A DNA stretch of 64,000 nt, from the NCBI RefSeq assembly GCF_026745355.1, contig NC_079208.1, positions 57,643,892-57,707,891 on the forward strand, read 5' to 3'. The notes beneath the pieces were generated by a model. It had not been told where the DNA came from. It saw only the letters and a list, made by a program, of their open reading frames with translations, and searched no databases. Shown here piece after piece: positions 47,701 through 58,429 of the stretch. Positions within the stretch are counted from its first letter, which is position 1, and each line of letters begins with the position of its first letter. Source of the DNA: Beta vulgaris subsp. vulgaris. Lineage: Eukaryota > Streptophyta > Magnoliopsida > Caryophyllales > Amaranthaceae. The position numbers and the translations under genes were made by a program.

Positions 47701-48232
47701 ATCCCAAAAAATAATCATCAATTACACATTTAAAAAAACAGGCAAATCACAGTATTACCTAATTCAATTAAACAAAAGAAGAACAAAATCAAGCAAAAAC
47801 CCAACTATATAAAGATTTGAAATACAAGATAAAAATTAAAAATACCTGTTTATTAACATCTGGGTGATATTTAAGAGCAAGTTTTCGGTAAGCTCTTTTG
47901 ATCTCATTAGGTGTTGCAGATGGAGAAACACCCAAAACTTCATATGGGGTTTCTCTTGAACTTGCTCTCACCTGAAATTTCTGTTTTTTCCTAAAATTTC
48001 TACAACTGGGTATTATTGGGTGAGATCTTAACACCAAAAGATCAAAAATTTGGCCCCCATAACAGCATCTTAGTAAAGGTACAGAAATAGGTGAAAGAAA
48101 TTGAGTTTGAAGGTGAAAAGTTATGGGATAAAGGTATGTTCTTGGGAATTTATGATGATGATGATGAGAGAGAATTAGGATTTGTGAAGTTGATTTCAAT
48201 TGTGATGAAGGAAGAGTGAATCCATGACGCAT
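44800..48232 (-). CDS. Chloroplast-type J-domain (DnaJ) protein
   Basis: Four exons (minus): 47846-48232, 46289-46454, 45248-45342, 44800-45012. All junctions are GT-AG and in phase; 286 residues. The N terminus is Ser/Arg-rich with few acids, a likely plastid transit peptide ending near FQVRASSRE. The J domain follows: [20 protein letters not shown], then the essential HPD in LKYHPDVN, interrupted by intron 1, then [12 protein letters not shown] and SRYDA. There is no Gly/Phe or zinc-finger region, so this is a type C J protein. The C-terminal part ([18 protein letters not shown]; a low-complexity Ser/Gly part; a closing helix [17 protein letters not shown]) resembles one plant-specific J-protein group. 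The role would be recruiting plastid Hsp70. From memory, the Arabidopsis relative may be At5g59610, next to a PPR gene as here. Confidence 0.92.
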
Positions 48233-48477
48233 ATTTTTTTTGGGTCAAATTAATTTTTCATTTAAAGATGTTTTTTGGTTCAATGTTCATACGACAAAGG
48301 TTGGTTTTAGTTAAATTTCTGTAAGAAAATTTTCACCCGAGTAGTGGTGCACATTTCTGGGGGTGTCCATGTTTACAAGGAGACACCGAGACAGCAGAGA
48401 AGGACTAAACTTGACCACAAATTTAGGTGTGTTCATTGTCTACTCGGATCAATTTGATCTCATTATAAAAAATAATA

Positions 48478-48731
48478 CTCCCTCCGTCTCAAAATATAGT
48501 TCCCATTTCTTTTTGCACAGTCTCCGAGATGTATCTTTGACCTATTATATCTTCTATTTCGTATTAGTAAAAAATATAAAAAATTGATATTGAATGTACA
48601 TGTTGAGACGAATCCAACAAGACCCCACGTGGATATGTTTTCTTGTACACATTAATGAGAATATTTGGTCAAAGATTTTAAATTTTGACTCCCAAAATAG
48701 AAATGGGAACTATATTTTGGGACGGAGGGAG
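48478..48731. mobile_element. Stowaway MITE, 254 bp
   Basis: The left end ctccctccgtctcaaaatat and the right end ...atattttgggacggagggag are near-perfect complements, flanked by TA at 48476-48477 and 48732-48733. It lies about 250 bp upstream of the J-protein start codon. Confidence 0.9.
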
Positions 48732-49695
48732 TAACTCATGGATACTAATTTGTTGATATTTCTCTCCTTTGGTGGGATCTGGAGATGATTAGGTGTAACA
48801 CAAGATTTATGGAGTCTTGTTCAAACTTACAATTGAGTCAACTCAATTTATTTTGGATTAGAAACGTGATATTTGATTATGATCACTTGAAATACAACTC
48901 ACGGTCTTTTTGGATCAGGAGTAAGATCTATTACTTATTGTTTCTAAATAATTAGTTAATATCCTAGTAATTCGCAATCTTTATATACAGAAAAAATAGT
49001 ACGATAATTTAAAGAGGACCAAGTTACCGAAAAACAATCATCAAGCCAATAAGGTATGAGTAAGGGTTTATTGTTTTTCCGTTGACATTAGCCATGTAAT
49101 CTAATGATAAAATGAGATCAAATTCAAGGTACTTTTGCCAACTAAAGATATTTTTTTTTTGATAGTGTCCTTTTTAAAGAATTGACACGATTGCGTATGC
49201 TATTAGATGCTTTCTAAAATTTTTATTTTCCGACTCTTGAGTCCTTAATTTAAGATTTGGTGAAGTTTGGAGAGAATTTTAGTGGGTTTGGAAGGGAGAA
49301 TTGAAGTAAAAGTAAGCGCCTTTATTGAGTATATGGTATTAGAGTATAATCTTATCAAATTTCTTTCAATTTTATACTTCAAATATCAACTTCTTATACC
49401 ATAAAATATTAAGGGTACATTAACATGCATATAAAATCTATAAAAAGGCCACAGTTGCGCTTATTAAAAACGAAAGTGTTATATCAACTTACTAAAGTCA
49501 AACTAGTATTTGGGCCCGGACGTTCGGACGTTGCCCCAGGTTGGTATTGTGTTTTCGAACTTGATATGCATTTTTTTCCATTTTCACTAAAATATATTAA
49601 GGAAAATTCAACATTTAAAAGATACAAATATAATAATGTGGATACGTAAAACATGATTAAAAGTTGGTTGAGATGGTAATTGTGTCATGTTATAA

Positions 49696-49792
49696 TAACA
49701 AGAGGTCACGGGTTCAATTTGTGTTGCAAGCTAATTTAACTTTTGTTAATCGACATAGCTTGCAACACAATTTGAACCCGTGACCTCTTGTT
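49696..49792. repeat. Head-to-head SINE-like fragments forming a 37-bp inverted repeat
   Basis: taacaagaggtcacgggttc...gttgcaagct (49696-49732) is mirrored by agcttgcaacacaatttgaa...ctcttgtta (49757-49792), with one clear mismatch and a 24-bp loop. The arms contain gggttcaa, a B-box-like word. The preceding ttggttgagatggtaattgt looks like the matching A-box part of a tRNA-derived SINE. Confidence 0.6.
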
Positions 49793-49849
49793 ACTCAAAT
49801 GTTGGTATGTTTGCTTCTTAATATTGAACTTGAATAGTTGCCTAGGTTG

Positions 49850-49975
49850 AGGTGGTGGAGTAGTGGTATCGCTTTCCATCTGTTATCCCTGAGGTATAGG
49901 GATCAAACTCATTTGAGTAATTTCCCATATACCCCCCTCAAGTGAGTCCCCTTCCTCTTATCAAAAGAAAATGTC
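49850..49975 (+). mobile_element. SINE-like element
   Basis: A-box-like ggtggagtagtggtatcgc, B-box-like agggatcaaactc, and a tail ending cttatcaaaagaaaa. Similar in design to the SINE at 2420 but shorter. No target duplication was found. Confidence 0.5.
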
Positions 49976-50217
49976 TAATTTTAAATTAAAATTAGATGAT
50001 CTCTTATAAGACCAACTCTTTATGCACATAGGTCACAATTTTTTTGTTTTTATCTTTTTGCTTTCTTTAATTCCACATTCTCCATCCACATCTTACTTAT
50101 TTTAGAATAGATTATGTATGATAGTATTAAATGGTAAAGCACGAAAGCTCCTATAGGCTATAATACACAAAAGTTTACATATCTATATATTCGTACAAGA
50201 GACGAGGTTACAATATA

Positions 50218-50518
50218 CTTCCTCCGTTCTTTTTATATTACAGTAATTACTATTTTGTGTAGTTTTACATCTATTGCAACAATTCTAATTTTGGTATAAA
50301 AAATAACTTTAATTGACAATATTGCCCTTACTTTATCTTATTAAAACCATAATTAATTACTGACTTTGTCTTATAAAATTGCTTTTATTTTCTAAGGATG
50401 ATTTCTCTTCTACTCTAGTTAATAAAAGAGTTACTTTTATGCTAAACTACTCATTTGTTCCAAATCCTTAAAAATTATGTCCAAACACATTGTTGTAATA
50501 GAAAAAGAACGGAGGTAG
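50218..50518. mobile_element. Stowaway MITE, 301 bp
   Basis: The left end cttcctccgttctttttata and the right end ...atagaaaaagaacggaggtag are flanked by TA at 50216-50217 and 50519-50520. The interior is AT-rich. Confidence 0.85.
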
Positions 50519-50566
50519 TATTAGTTCGGCTAAATTTTAATGTGATTGGGTCACCTTTAGTTTTTA

Positions 50567-50962
50567 GGAAAAATTGTCAAGAATAAGTCAACCTTTGCGT
50601 TGACCGCTTTTAACAAGTCAACCTTCATTTATTCATAGCAAGTAAAGCTTGTACACGAATTAGCTTTTAAAAAGTTTTTTACTTATGACCTGAACAACCC
50701 CTACAATTTTGTTCAGTATTAACAGGTGTGTATTCTAGAACTCATTAAATTGTTCTCTAGAACATATTTGCACTGCTTGAATTTTATAAAAGTTCCGTGA
50801 GAAACTTAAAACTGAACAAAATTGTAGGGTTGTTCAGGTCATAAGTAAAAAACTCGTTAAAAGTTAATTCATGTACAAGCTTTACTTGCTACTGGAATAA
50901 ATGAAGGTTGACTTGTCAAAAGCGGTCAACGCAAAGGTTGACTTATTCTTGACAATTTTTCC
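50567..50962. mobile_element. Mutator-type foldback MITE, 396 bp (GGAAAAATTG family)
   Basis: Arms of well over 100 bp, starting ggaaaaattgtcaagaataa on the left, mirrored on the right to ...cttgacaatttttcc. A perfect 9-bp duplication, tagttttta, flanks it at 50558-50566 and 50963-50971. It sits directly at the left edge of the tandem array. Confidence 0.92.
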
Positions 50963-50971
50963 TAGTTTTTA

Positions 50972-53900
50972 CTACTTATAATCTTCAGTTTTTGTTGTTT
51001 TTTGGTACATTTTTGGACTTCTCCGGGCCTGGTCATATAACCTCCCGAAACATTCGTAGGAAAGTCGACGTGACTTGTGATGTTGCGCGGGTGCTTGGCA
51101 CCATTTGTGTTGCCTTGAAAAGCCTCTAAACACCCCATTTGTTCATTTTTCGTGAAACCCAAAATTGTCTCGAAATGAACGTAAGACATCCATATATTCG
51201 TTCCAAGCCACATGACTCCTTTTCAATGACCTCCCATGTCCCTAGGAGGCATCCCATGGCGTTCAGAGCTCGAGCCTTGGAAAAGTCTGAAAGCGTGTAT
51301 TATAACCTTCAATTTTGGCTGTTTTTGGGACTTCTCCGAGCCAGGTCATATTTTCTCACGAAACATTCCTAGGAAGGCCGACATGACTTGTAACAATACG
51401 CGGGGTGCTTGGCACCTATTGTGATTCCTCGAAAAGCCTTTAAACACCCCTATTTGTTCATTTATCGTGAAACATAAAATTGTCTCGAAATGAACGTAAA
51501 GACATCCATATATTTGTTCCACGCCACGTGACTCATTTCCAATGATCTCCCATGTCCCTGGGAGGCATCCCGTGGTGTTTAAAGCTCGAGCCCCGAGAAA
51601 ATCCGAAAGCGTGTATTATAACCTTCAATTTTGGCTGTTTTTGAGACATGTTTGGACTTTTCCGGACCTGGTCATATTTTCTCCCGAAACATTCCTAGAA
51701 AAGTTAACGTGACTTGTGATATTGCGCGGGTGCTTGACACCACTTGTGTTGCCTCGAAACGCCTCTAAACACCCCATTTGTTCATTTCTCGTGAAACTCA
51801 TAATTGTCTCGGAATGAACGTAAAGACATCCATATATTCGTTACAAGCCAAATGACTCCTTTCCAATGACCTCTGATGTGCCTACGAGGCATCTCGAGGC
51901 GTTCGGAGCTCGGACCCCGAGAAAGTCCGAAAGCGTGTATTGTAACCTTCAATTTTGGCTGTTTTTGGGACAATTTTGGACTTCTCCAAGCCTGGTCATA
52001 TTTTCTCCCAAAACGTTTTTCGGAAGGCCGACATAACTTGTAACGTTGCGCGGGTGCTTGTCACCATTTGTGTTGCCTCGAAAAGCCTTTAAACATCCAA
52101 TTTGTTCATTTCTCGTGAAACATAAAATTGCCTCAAAATGAACGTAAAGGCATCCATATATTCATTCCAAGCCACATGAATCCTTTCCAATGACCTCCCA
52201 TGGCCCTGAGAGGCATCCCGTGGCGTTCAAAGCTCGGGCCCGGGAAAGTCTGAAAGCGTGTATTATAACCTTCAATTTTGGGACATCTTTGGACTTCTCC
52301 GGGCCTGGTCATATTTTCTCCCGAAACATTCGTAGGAAAGTTGACGTGACTTGTAACGTTGCGCGGGTGCTTGGCACCATTTGTGTTGCTTCGAAAAGCC
52401 TCTCAACAATCCATTTGTTCATTTATCGTGAAACCCAAAATTGTCTCATAATGAACATAAAGGCATCCACATAATCGTTCCAAGCCACATGACTTCTTTC
52501 CAATGACCTCCCATGTCCCTAGGAGGCTTCCTGTGGCGTTCGGAGCTCGGGCTCCGGGAAAGTCTGAAAGCGTGTATTATAACCTTCAATTTTGGTTGTT
52601 TTTAAGACAGTTTCGGAATTCTCCGAGCCTGGTCATATTTTCTTCCGAAACGTTTCTAAGAAAGCCGACGTGAGTTGTAACGTTGCGCGGGTGCTTGACA
52701 CCATTTTTGTTGCCTCGAAAAAGCCTATAAACACCCCAATTTGTTCATTTCTCGTGAAATCTAAAACTGCCTCGAAATGAACATAAAGGCATCCACATAT
52801 TCGTTTCAAGCCACATGACTCCTTTCCAATGACGTGCAATTCCCGTAGGAGGCATCCCATGGCATTCGGAGCTCGAGCCACAGGAAAATCCGAAAAGCGT
52901 GTATTATAACCTTTAATTTTGGCTGATTTTGGGCCATTTTTTGCCTTCTCCGGGCCCAATCATATTTTCTCCAGAAATATTTCTAGGAGTGTCGACGCGA
53001 TTGTATCGTTCAGCGAGTGTTTGGTACAATTTGCGTTCCCTCGAAAAGCCTTTGAACACCCCATTCGTTTATTTCTCGTGAAACCTAAAATTGTCTCGAA
53101 ATGATTGTAAAGACATCCATATATTCGTTCCAAGCCACATGACTCATTTTTAATGACCTCCAATGTCTATAGGAGTCATCCCGTGGCGTTTGGAGCTCAG
53201 ACCTCTTGAAAGTCTAGAAGGCGTGTATTATAACCTTCAATTTTTGCTGTTTTTGGGACATTTTTGGACTTTTCTGTGCCAGGTCATAATTTCTCCTGAA
53301 ACATTCCTAGGCAAGTCAACGTGACTTGTGATGTTGCTCGGGTGCTTAACACCATTTGTCTTCCCTCGAAAAGTCTCTGAACACCCCATTTGTTCAGTTC
53401 TCGTGAAACCCAAAATTGTCTAGAAATGAGACATCCATATACTCGTTCCAAACCACACGACTCTTTCCAATGACCTCCCATGTCCCTAAAAGGCATCCCG
53501 TGGTGTTCGGAGCTTGAGCCCCGGAAAAGTCCGAAAGCGTGTATTTTAACATTCAATTTTGGCTGTTTTTGGGATATTTTTAGACTTCTCCGAGCCTGGT
53601 CATATTTTCTCCCGAAACGTTCTTACAAAGGCCGACATGACTTGTAATGTTGCGCGGGTGCTTGACACCATTTGTGTTGCCTCGAAAAGCCTTTAAACAC
53701 CCCATTTGTTAATTTTCTTGAAACATAAATTGCCTCGAAATGAACATAAAGGCATCCACATATTCGTTCCAAGCCACATGACTCCTTTCTAATGACCTCA
53801 TATGGCCCTAGGAGGCATCCCGTGGGGTTCGAAGCTCGGGCCCCGAGAAAATCTGAAAGTGTGTATATAACCTTTAATTTTGGTTGTTTTTGGGATTTTT

Positions 53901-54960
53901 TTGGACTTCTCCGGGTCTGGTCATATTTTCTCCCGAAACTTTCTTAAGAGTGTTCACGTGACTTGTAACGTTGCGCGGGTGCTTAGAATAATTTGCATTG
54001 CCTTGAAAAGCCTCTAACATCTCATTTGTTCATTTCTCGTAATACGCAAATTGCCTCTAAATGAACGTAAAGACATCCATATATCATTTTCAAGCCACAT
54101 TACTCATTTTCAATGACCTACCATGTCCTAGGAGGGATCTCTTGGCGTTCGGAACTCGAGCCCCGGGGAAGTCCGAAAGCGTGTATTATATAACCTTTAA
54201 TTTTGGCTATTTTTGGGACATTTTTGAAATTCTCCGAGCCTTGTCATATTTTCTCCCGAAATATTCTTAGGAAGGCCGACATGACTTGTAACATTGCGCG
54301 ATGCTTGGCACCATTTGTGTTGCCTCGAAAAGCCATTAAATACCTCATTTATTCATTTCTCGTGAAATCTAAAATTGTACTGCCTCAAAATGAACGTAAA
54401 AGCATCGACATATTTGTTCCAAGCCACATGACTCCTTTCCAATGACCTCTCATGCTCCCAGAAGTCATCTTGTAGCGTTCGGAGAGCGGTCTCTGGAAAG
54501 TCCGAAAGCATGTATTATAACCTTCAATTTTGGATGTTTTTGGGACATTTTTTGACTTCTTTAGGTCTGGTCATATTTTCTCCCGAAAAATTTCTAGGAG
54601 TGTCGACGTGACTTGTAAAGTTGCGCGGTTGCTTGGCACAATTTGCATTGCCTCGAAAAGCCTTTGAACACCCCATTTGTTCATGTCTCCTGAAACCCAA
54701 AATTGCCTCAAAATGAACGTAAAAGCATCCACATATTCGTTCCAAGCCACATGACTCATTTTCAATGTCCCTAGGAGGCAACTTGTGGCGTCCGTAGCTC
54801 GGGTCCGAGGAAAGTCCGAAAGTGCGTATTATAACCTTCAATTTTGGCTGTTTTTGGGACATGTTTGGACTTCTTCGGACATAGCCATATCGGGCCACGA
54901 GAAAGTACAAAAGCGTGTATTATAACCTTCAATTTTGGTTGTTTTTGGAACATTTTGAAT
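50972..54960. repeat. Tandem satellite-like array, ~12 copies of a ~320 bp unit
   Basis: The landmark aagcgtgtattataacc recurs at about 51291, 51607, 51931, 52254, 52568, 52895, 53218, 53535, 53857, 54177, 54506 and 54819, a spacing of 313-329 bp. An extra copy follows after only 92 bp at 54911, where the last unit is truncated. Each unit also holds gcgcgggtgcttggcaccat, tgttcatttctcgtgaaa and ccaagccacatgactccttt. Copies differ by scattered substitutions and small indels. The unit does not code; short frames crossing it are chance. Confidence 0.95.
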
Positions 54961-54969
54961 TCTTCCGGG

Positions 54970-55171
54970 TGTTTGATTCAAGCTATGAAATATGAATAGA
55001 TTTTTCCAGTGGATCGCGGATCGGAGAAAGTTGACCATTAAGGAAATGGAATGGTAACTACTACCACAAACTAAAGGATTTTGTTACTTGAGGGGGAGAG
55101 AGAGGTAACAAATTAAGGGAGTCCATTACCACCAAGTAATGGAATGGATTACCGAGGAGTTCAATCAAACA
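54970..55171. mobile_element. Probable MITE next to the tandem array
   Basis: The ends tgtttgattcaa and ttcaatcaaaca are approximate inverted repeats, and the interior has further complementary pieces (ggaaatggaatggtaa / ttaccaccaagtaatgg). The superfamily and target duplication are unresolved. Confidence 0.45.
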
Positions 55172-55260
55172 TAAAGAAAGTAAATAGATTATTGATTCCG
55201 TTTCTTAGAGCCTAAAAATAGTGAACCAAACAATCTTGGAAGGTGAAAAGGGAACCATGC

Positions 55261-55936
55261 TGTTAAATATGGGCCTGGGCCGCACCCATCACAGGGAGAG
55301 AGAGTCCACTTCACAACACAAAGGAGGTTCCACCTTAAAACCATATGGCAATAAGGGGAGTAACCCCTTTGCATTATAAAGTGAACCCATCTCTCTTATT
55401 TAATCAATGTGGGACACTCACATGTGGTGTGCGCTATACATCATAGCTTCAACACTCCCCCTCACATGTGAGGTCCCTTTTTCAATTGGCCCAGAGTAAT
55501 TAACGGTCCCAGTCGTGGGCCTGGCTCTGATACCATATTTAACATGGTATCAGAGCCGACGGTCTCGGCCCAGGGTATGTGGCCCATTGAATGCAAGATG
55601 GAAGGTTTGATCTGTTTGGAGCACGTTGCCCAACAGAATTGTGTCCCAAGTAGGGGTTTGTTGTTGACCTCATGTTGGAAGCCCAAGTAGGGCCAACGAG
55701 GTGTATATGACCTATCCAATTGCAAGTTTAAAGGTGGCACACATGTGAGGGGGAGTGTTGAGAGTGTAATCCACATGTGTCCCACATTGGAAGAATTGAA
55801 AGTATATGACTAGTATATAAGCTAATGGGTTACTCCACCTATCACCATATGGTTTTAGGATGGAACCCCATTGGACTTGTGTGTGGTCATACTCTTCTCT
55901 TGTGTGGGCTTGTGCCGAGCCCACTGAGATTTGTCA
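55261..55936. mobile_element. Inverted pair of TRIM retroelements sharing a palindromic primer-binding site
   Basis: The left LTR (55261-55454) is in minus orientation and the right LTR (55756-55936) in plus orientation; they are diverged relatives (e.g. cccacatt, gggttactcc, catatggtttta in the same order). Each is preceded, in its own direction, by the purine tract gtgagggggag. In the centre, ggctctgatacca (55523-55535), tatttaaca (55536-55544) and tggtatcagagcc (55545-55557) form two primer-binding sites back to back around the last 9 bp of an LTR. The whole unit has TG...CA ends and a perfect 5-bp duplication, catgc, at 55256-55260 and 55937-55941. The two interiors differ in length (about 80 and 200 bp). 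No coding capacity. Confidence 0.8.
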
Positions 55937-56149
55937 CATGCCTACATTATAATTAACTCCTGTTAATTAAGCTAATTCATTTCACCATCATATCTTTTCT
56001 CTTGAAAATGGCACCTCCCAAAGTTTTGATTTTTGCCTGATAATTATCTCATTATGTGGGCTTACATGGAAAAAAAACTATTGTAATTTGTAACATAATG
56101 TTACCGTTAGTTAATCAGTTACTTTCCCGCCATCAAATAAACCACTCAA

Positions 56150-57799
56150 ATGTTTTCAAGTTTCAGAGCAACCACAACCATATTCCTAACATCCTACAAA
56201 AATACCCACATCATAAATCTTTCTTTTCATTCATCTTCAGATGCATACATAAAATGCGTCGAAAATTGTTCCCGAAATCGGTCTTTGATGATGGGCAATA
56301 CATTACATTCTCGTTTGATAATCAATGGCTTAGCTCGTTTGAGTCATGTTTCTTCCAAGCTCATAACAATGTATGTCGAGTGCGGGGTTTTGCGCTTAGC
56401 ACGCCAAGTGTTTGATGAAATGCCTAAATCAAACTATCCGCGGTGGATAGTTCTTATTGGGGCGTATGCGAAATGTGGGTTTTATAGGCAAGCATTGGAG
56501 ATTTTTAGGGAAATGCTTGCAGAAGGTGTAAAACCCAACAATTATGTCCTTCCCAGTGCTCTTAAAGCTTGCGCGCATCTAGTTGAATGGCGGAGGGGAC
56601 AGGAGATACACTGTTTGATCTTGAGAAGTTCATTTGAATGGGATGTGTATGTTAATAGTGCTCTAATAGATATGTACTCGAAATGTGAATTCGTTGGCAA
56701 AGCGAGGAAGGTTTTCGACAACATGATTGAAACGGATGTGGTTGCTTTAAATTCTGTGGTAGCAGGGTATGTTCATATAGGGTTAGTGAAGGAGGCATTG
56801 AGTTTAGTAGAGAATGTCAAAGGTATGGGATTGAGGCCTAACGTTGTAACATGGAATACTTTAATTGCAGGTTTTTCACAAGCAGGGGATAGTTTAATGG
56901 TGGATGAGCTTTTCCAAGTGATGCGCGTTAATAGGATTGAGCCGGATGTGGTATCTTGGACTTCTATCATATCTGGATTTGTGAAGAATTTCCGGAACAA
57001 TGAAGCTTTTGTCACATTCCGGAAAATGCTGGATTCTGGATGCTTCCCAAATACAAATACAATTAGCAGTCTTTTATCAGCTTGTGCTAATGTAGCAAAT
57101 GTGACATGGGGGAAGGAGATACATGGATTTGCATTAATGGTTGGCTTTGAGCAGGATATATATGTGCAGAGCGCTCTAATAGACATGTATGCTAAATGTG
57201 GGTGTATATTCCAAGCATCGGCATTGTTTCAGAAGATGAGCAAAAGGAATACTCCAACATGGAACTCAATGATCTTTGGTTATGCTAACCATGGTTACTG
57301 TATTGAAGCTATAGAACTTTTCAAGAGGATGGAAACCGAGGAGGCAGAGAAGCTCGATCACTTGAGTGTCACTGCAGTGCTAACAGCTTGTAGTCACGGT
57401 GGGATGATGGAGCTTGGAAGAAACCTCTTTGAATCAATGCAAGAGAAGTATGAAATCAAGCCTAGACTTGAGCATTATGCCTGTATGGTGGATCTTCTTG
57501 GCCGAGCAGGGAAATTAACCGAGGCTTATGATTTGATTGAAACAATGCCTATCGAACCTGATTTGTTCGTTTGGGGAGCATTATTAGGAGCTTGTAGACA
57601 GCATGATAACATAGAGCTAGCTGAAGTTGCAGCAAAACACTTGTCTCAACTTGAACCTCAGGGTGCAGGGACAAGTTTGCTGTCGAATTTATATGCTGGA
57701 GCAGGAAGTTGGGGAAATGCTGCTAGATTGAAGAAGCTAATGAAGAAGAAGAACAAATTGAAAAGTTTTCCAGCTTGTAGCTGGATAGAGGCTGCTTGA
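56150..57799 (+). CDS. Pentatricopeptide repeat (PPR) protein, PLS class with E motif
   Basis: Intronless, 549 residues, ATG at 56150. The N terminus is basic and hydroxylated, without acids over 30 residues, so an organelle targeting peptide is likely. PPR repeats run from about residue 50 to 470 with typical signatures: LITMYVECGVLRLARQVFDE, ALIDMYSKCEFVGKARKVFD, PNVVTWNTLIAGFSQAGDSL and ALIDMYAKCGCIFQASALFQ. The C terminus is an E-type region (VWGALLGACRQHDNIELAEV, SNLYAGAGSWGNAARLKKLM, ending SFPACSWIEAA). It lacks a DYW deaminase domain. Such proteins bind specific organelle RNAs, often as site-recognition factors for C-to-U editing with a partner deaminase. The nearest family member I recall is Arabidopsis At5g59600. 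The target RNA is unknown. Confidence 0.95.
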   Translation: MFSSFRATTTIFLTSYKNTHIINLSFHSSSDAYIKCVENCSRNRSLMMGNTLHSRLIINGLARLSHVSSKLITMYVECGVLRLARQVFDEMPKSNYPRWIVLIGAYAKCGFYRQALEIFREMLAEGVKPNNYVLPSALKACAHLVEWRRGQEIHCLILRSSFEWDVYVNSALIDMYSKCEFVGKARKVFDNMIETDVVALNSVVAGYVHIGLVKEALSLVENVKGMGLRPNVVTWNTLIAGFSQAGDSLMVDELFQVMRVNRIEPDVVSWTSIISGFVKNFRNNEAFVTFRKMLDSGCFPNTNTISSLLSACANVANVTWGKEIHGFALMVGFEQDIYVQSALIDMYAKCGCIFQASALFQKMSKRNTPTWNSMIFGYANHGYCIEAIELFKRMETEEAEKLDHLSVTAVLTACSHGGMMELGRNLFESMQEKYEIKPRLEHYACMVDLLGRAGKLTEAYDLIETMPIEPDLFVWGALLGACRQHDNIELAEVAAKHLSQLEPQGAGTSLLSNLYAGAGSWGNAARLKKLMKKKNKLKSFPACSWIEAA

Positions 57800-57825
57800 A
57801 ATAGCAGATTGAATTAGAGCCTTAG

Positions 57826-58015
57826 AGGTGAGCAGGTGACCATTGGGCCAGGTTTACCCAAGCCCATTTGGCACAGCCCGAAATCTGGGTCAGGCCCGAT
57901 ATCAACCAAGCGCAAACGGGCTTGGAGCAGTGGGTCGTGGGTCGTGGGTTAAGCTTCTAGCCCCTTCAACTCGGATCAACCCAACCCTCCTCACTCAACT
58001 CGATTAACCTAATTA
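57826..58015. repeat. Dispersed GC-rich repeat
   Basis: Begins gaggtgagcaggtgaccatt, with gggcc/ggccc and cccaagccc words and two gtgggtcgtgggt copies. Same style as 15430 and 31436. It starts about 25 bp after the PPR stop codon, so it may form the PPR 3' end. Confidence 0.45.
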
Positions 58016-58163
58016 TTTGTATTACTTATTTAGATATTTTATTACCTTTGTTACTTTTATTTTTTCTGGTTGCGTATTCGTAGTCTTATTAATATCTTTA
58101 ATATAGTATGCGTACAATTACGTAAAAATATATTATATAAGATCTTATGTCATAACATATATT

Positions 58164-58420
58164 ACCTTCGTTCCTAAATAAGTGTTACATCTACTCTTTC
58201 ACGCAACATTCCCTTTTGATCATTAATATATTTTATTGCACAAAGTAAAGATAAAAAAGTTATATTTTGAAAGCATACATTGATCCAAATTTAACAAGAA
58301 CATATAACTATGTTTTTCTTTATATTATAATAACGATTTAACGAGAAAATAGAGTCAAACTTAATTGATGAACAGTCTCAATTTAATTACATGACACTTA
58401 TTTAAAAACAGAAATAGTAT
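58164..58420. mobile_element. Stowaway-like MITE, ~257 bp
   Basis: The left end accttcgttcctaaataagt is approximately complementary to the right end ...cacttatttaaaaacagaaa. TA lies next to both ends. The right terminus has several substitutions. Confidence 0.65.
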
Positions 58421-58429
58421 TATAAATTT

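Noticed and set aside
50962..54953. Many 60-130 codon frames on both strands across the tandem array
   Set aside because: They recur with the ~320 bp unit, shift frame between copies and have no recognisable domain; they are by-products of the repeat.
50972..54960. Regularly spaced repeats resembling a CRISPR-like array
   Set aside because: The repeats are whole ~320 bp monomers in direct tandem with no unique spacers, in a plant nuclear context.
55523..55557. Strong palindrome considered as a transcription terminator or protein-binding operator
   Set aside because: Both arms are exact retroelement primer-binding sites in a TRIM context, a better explanation.
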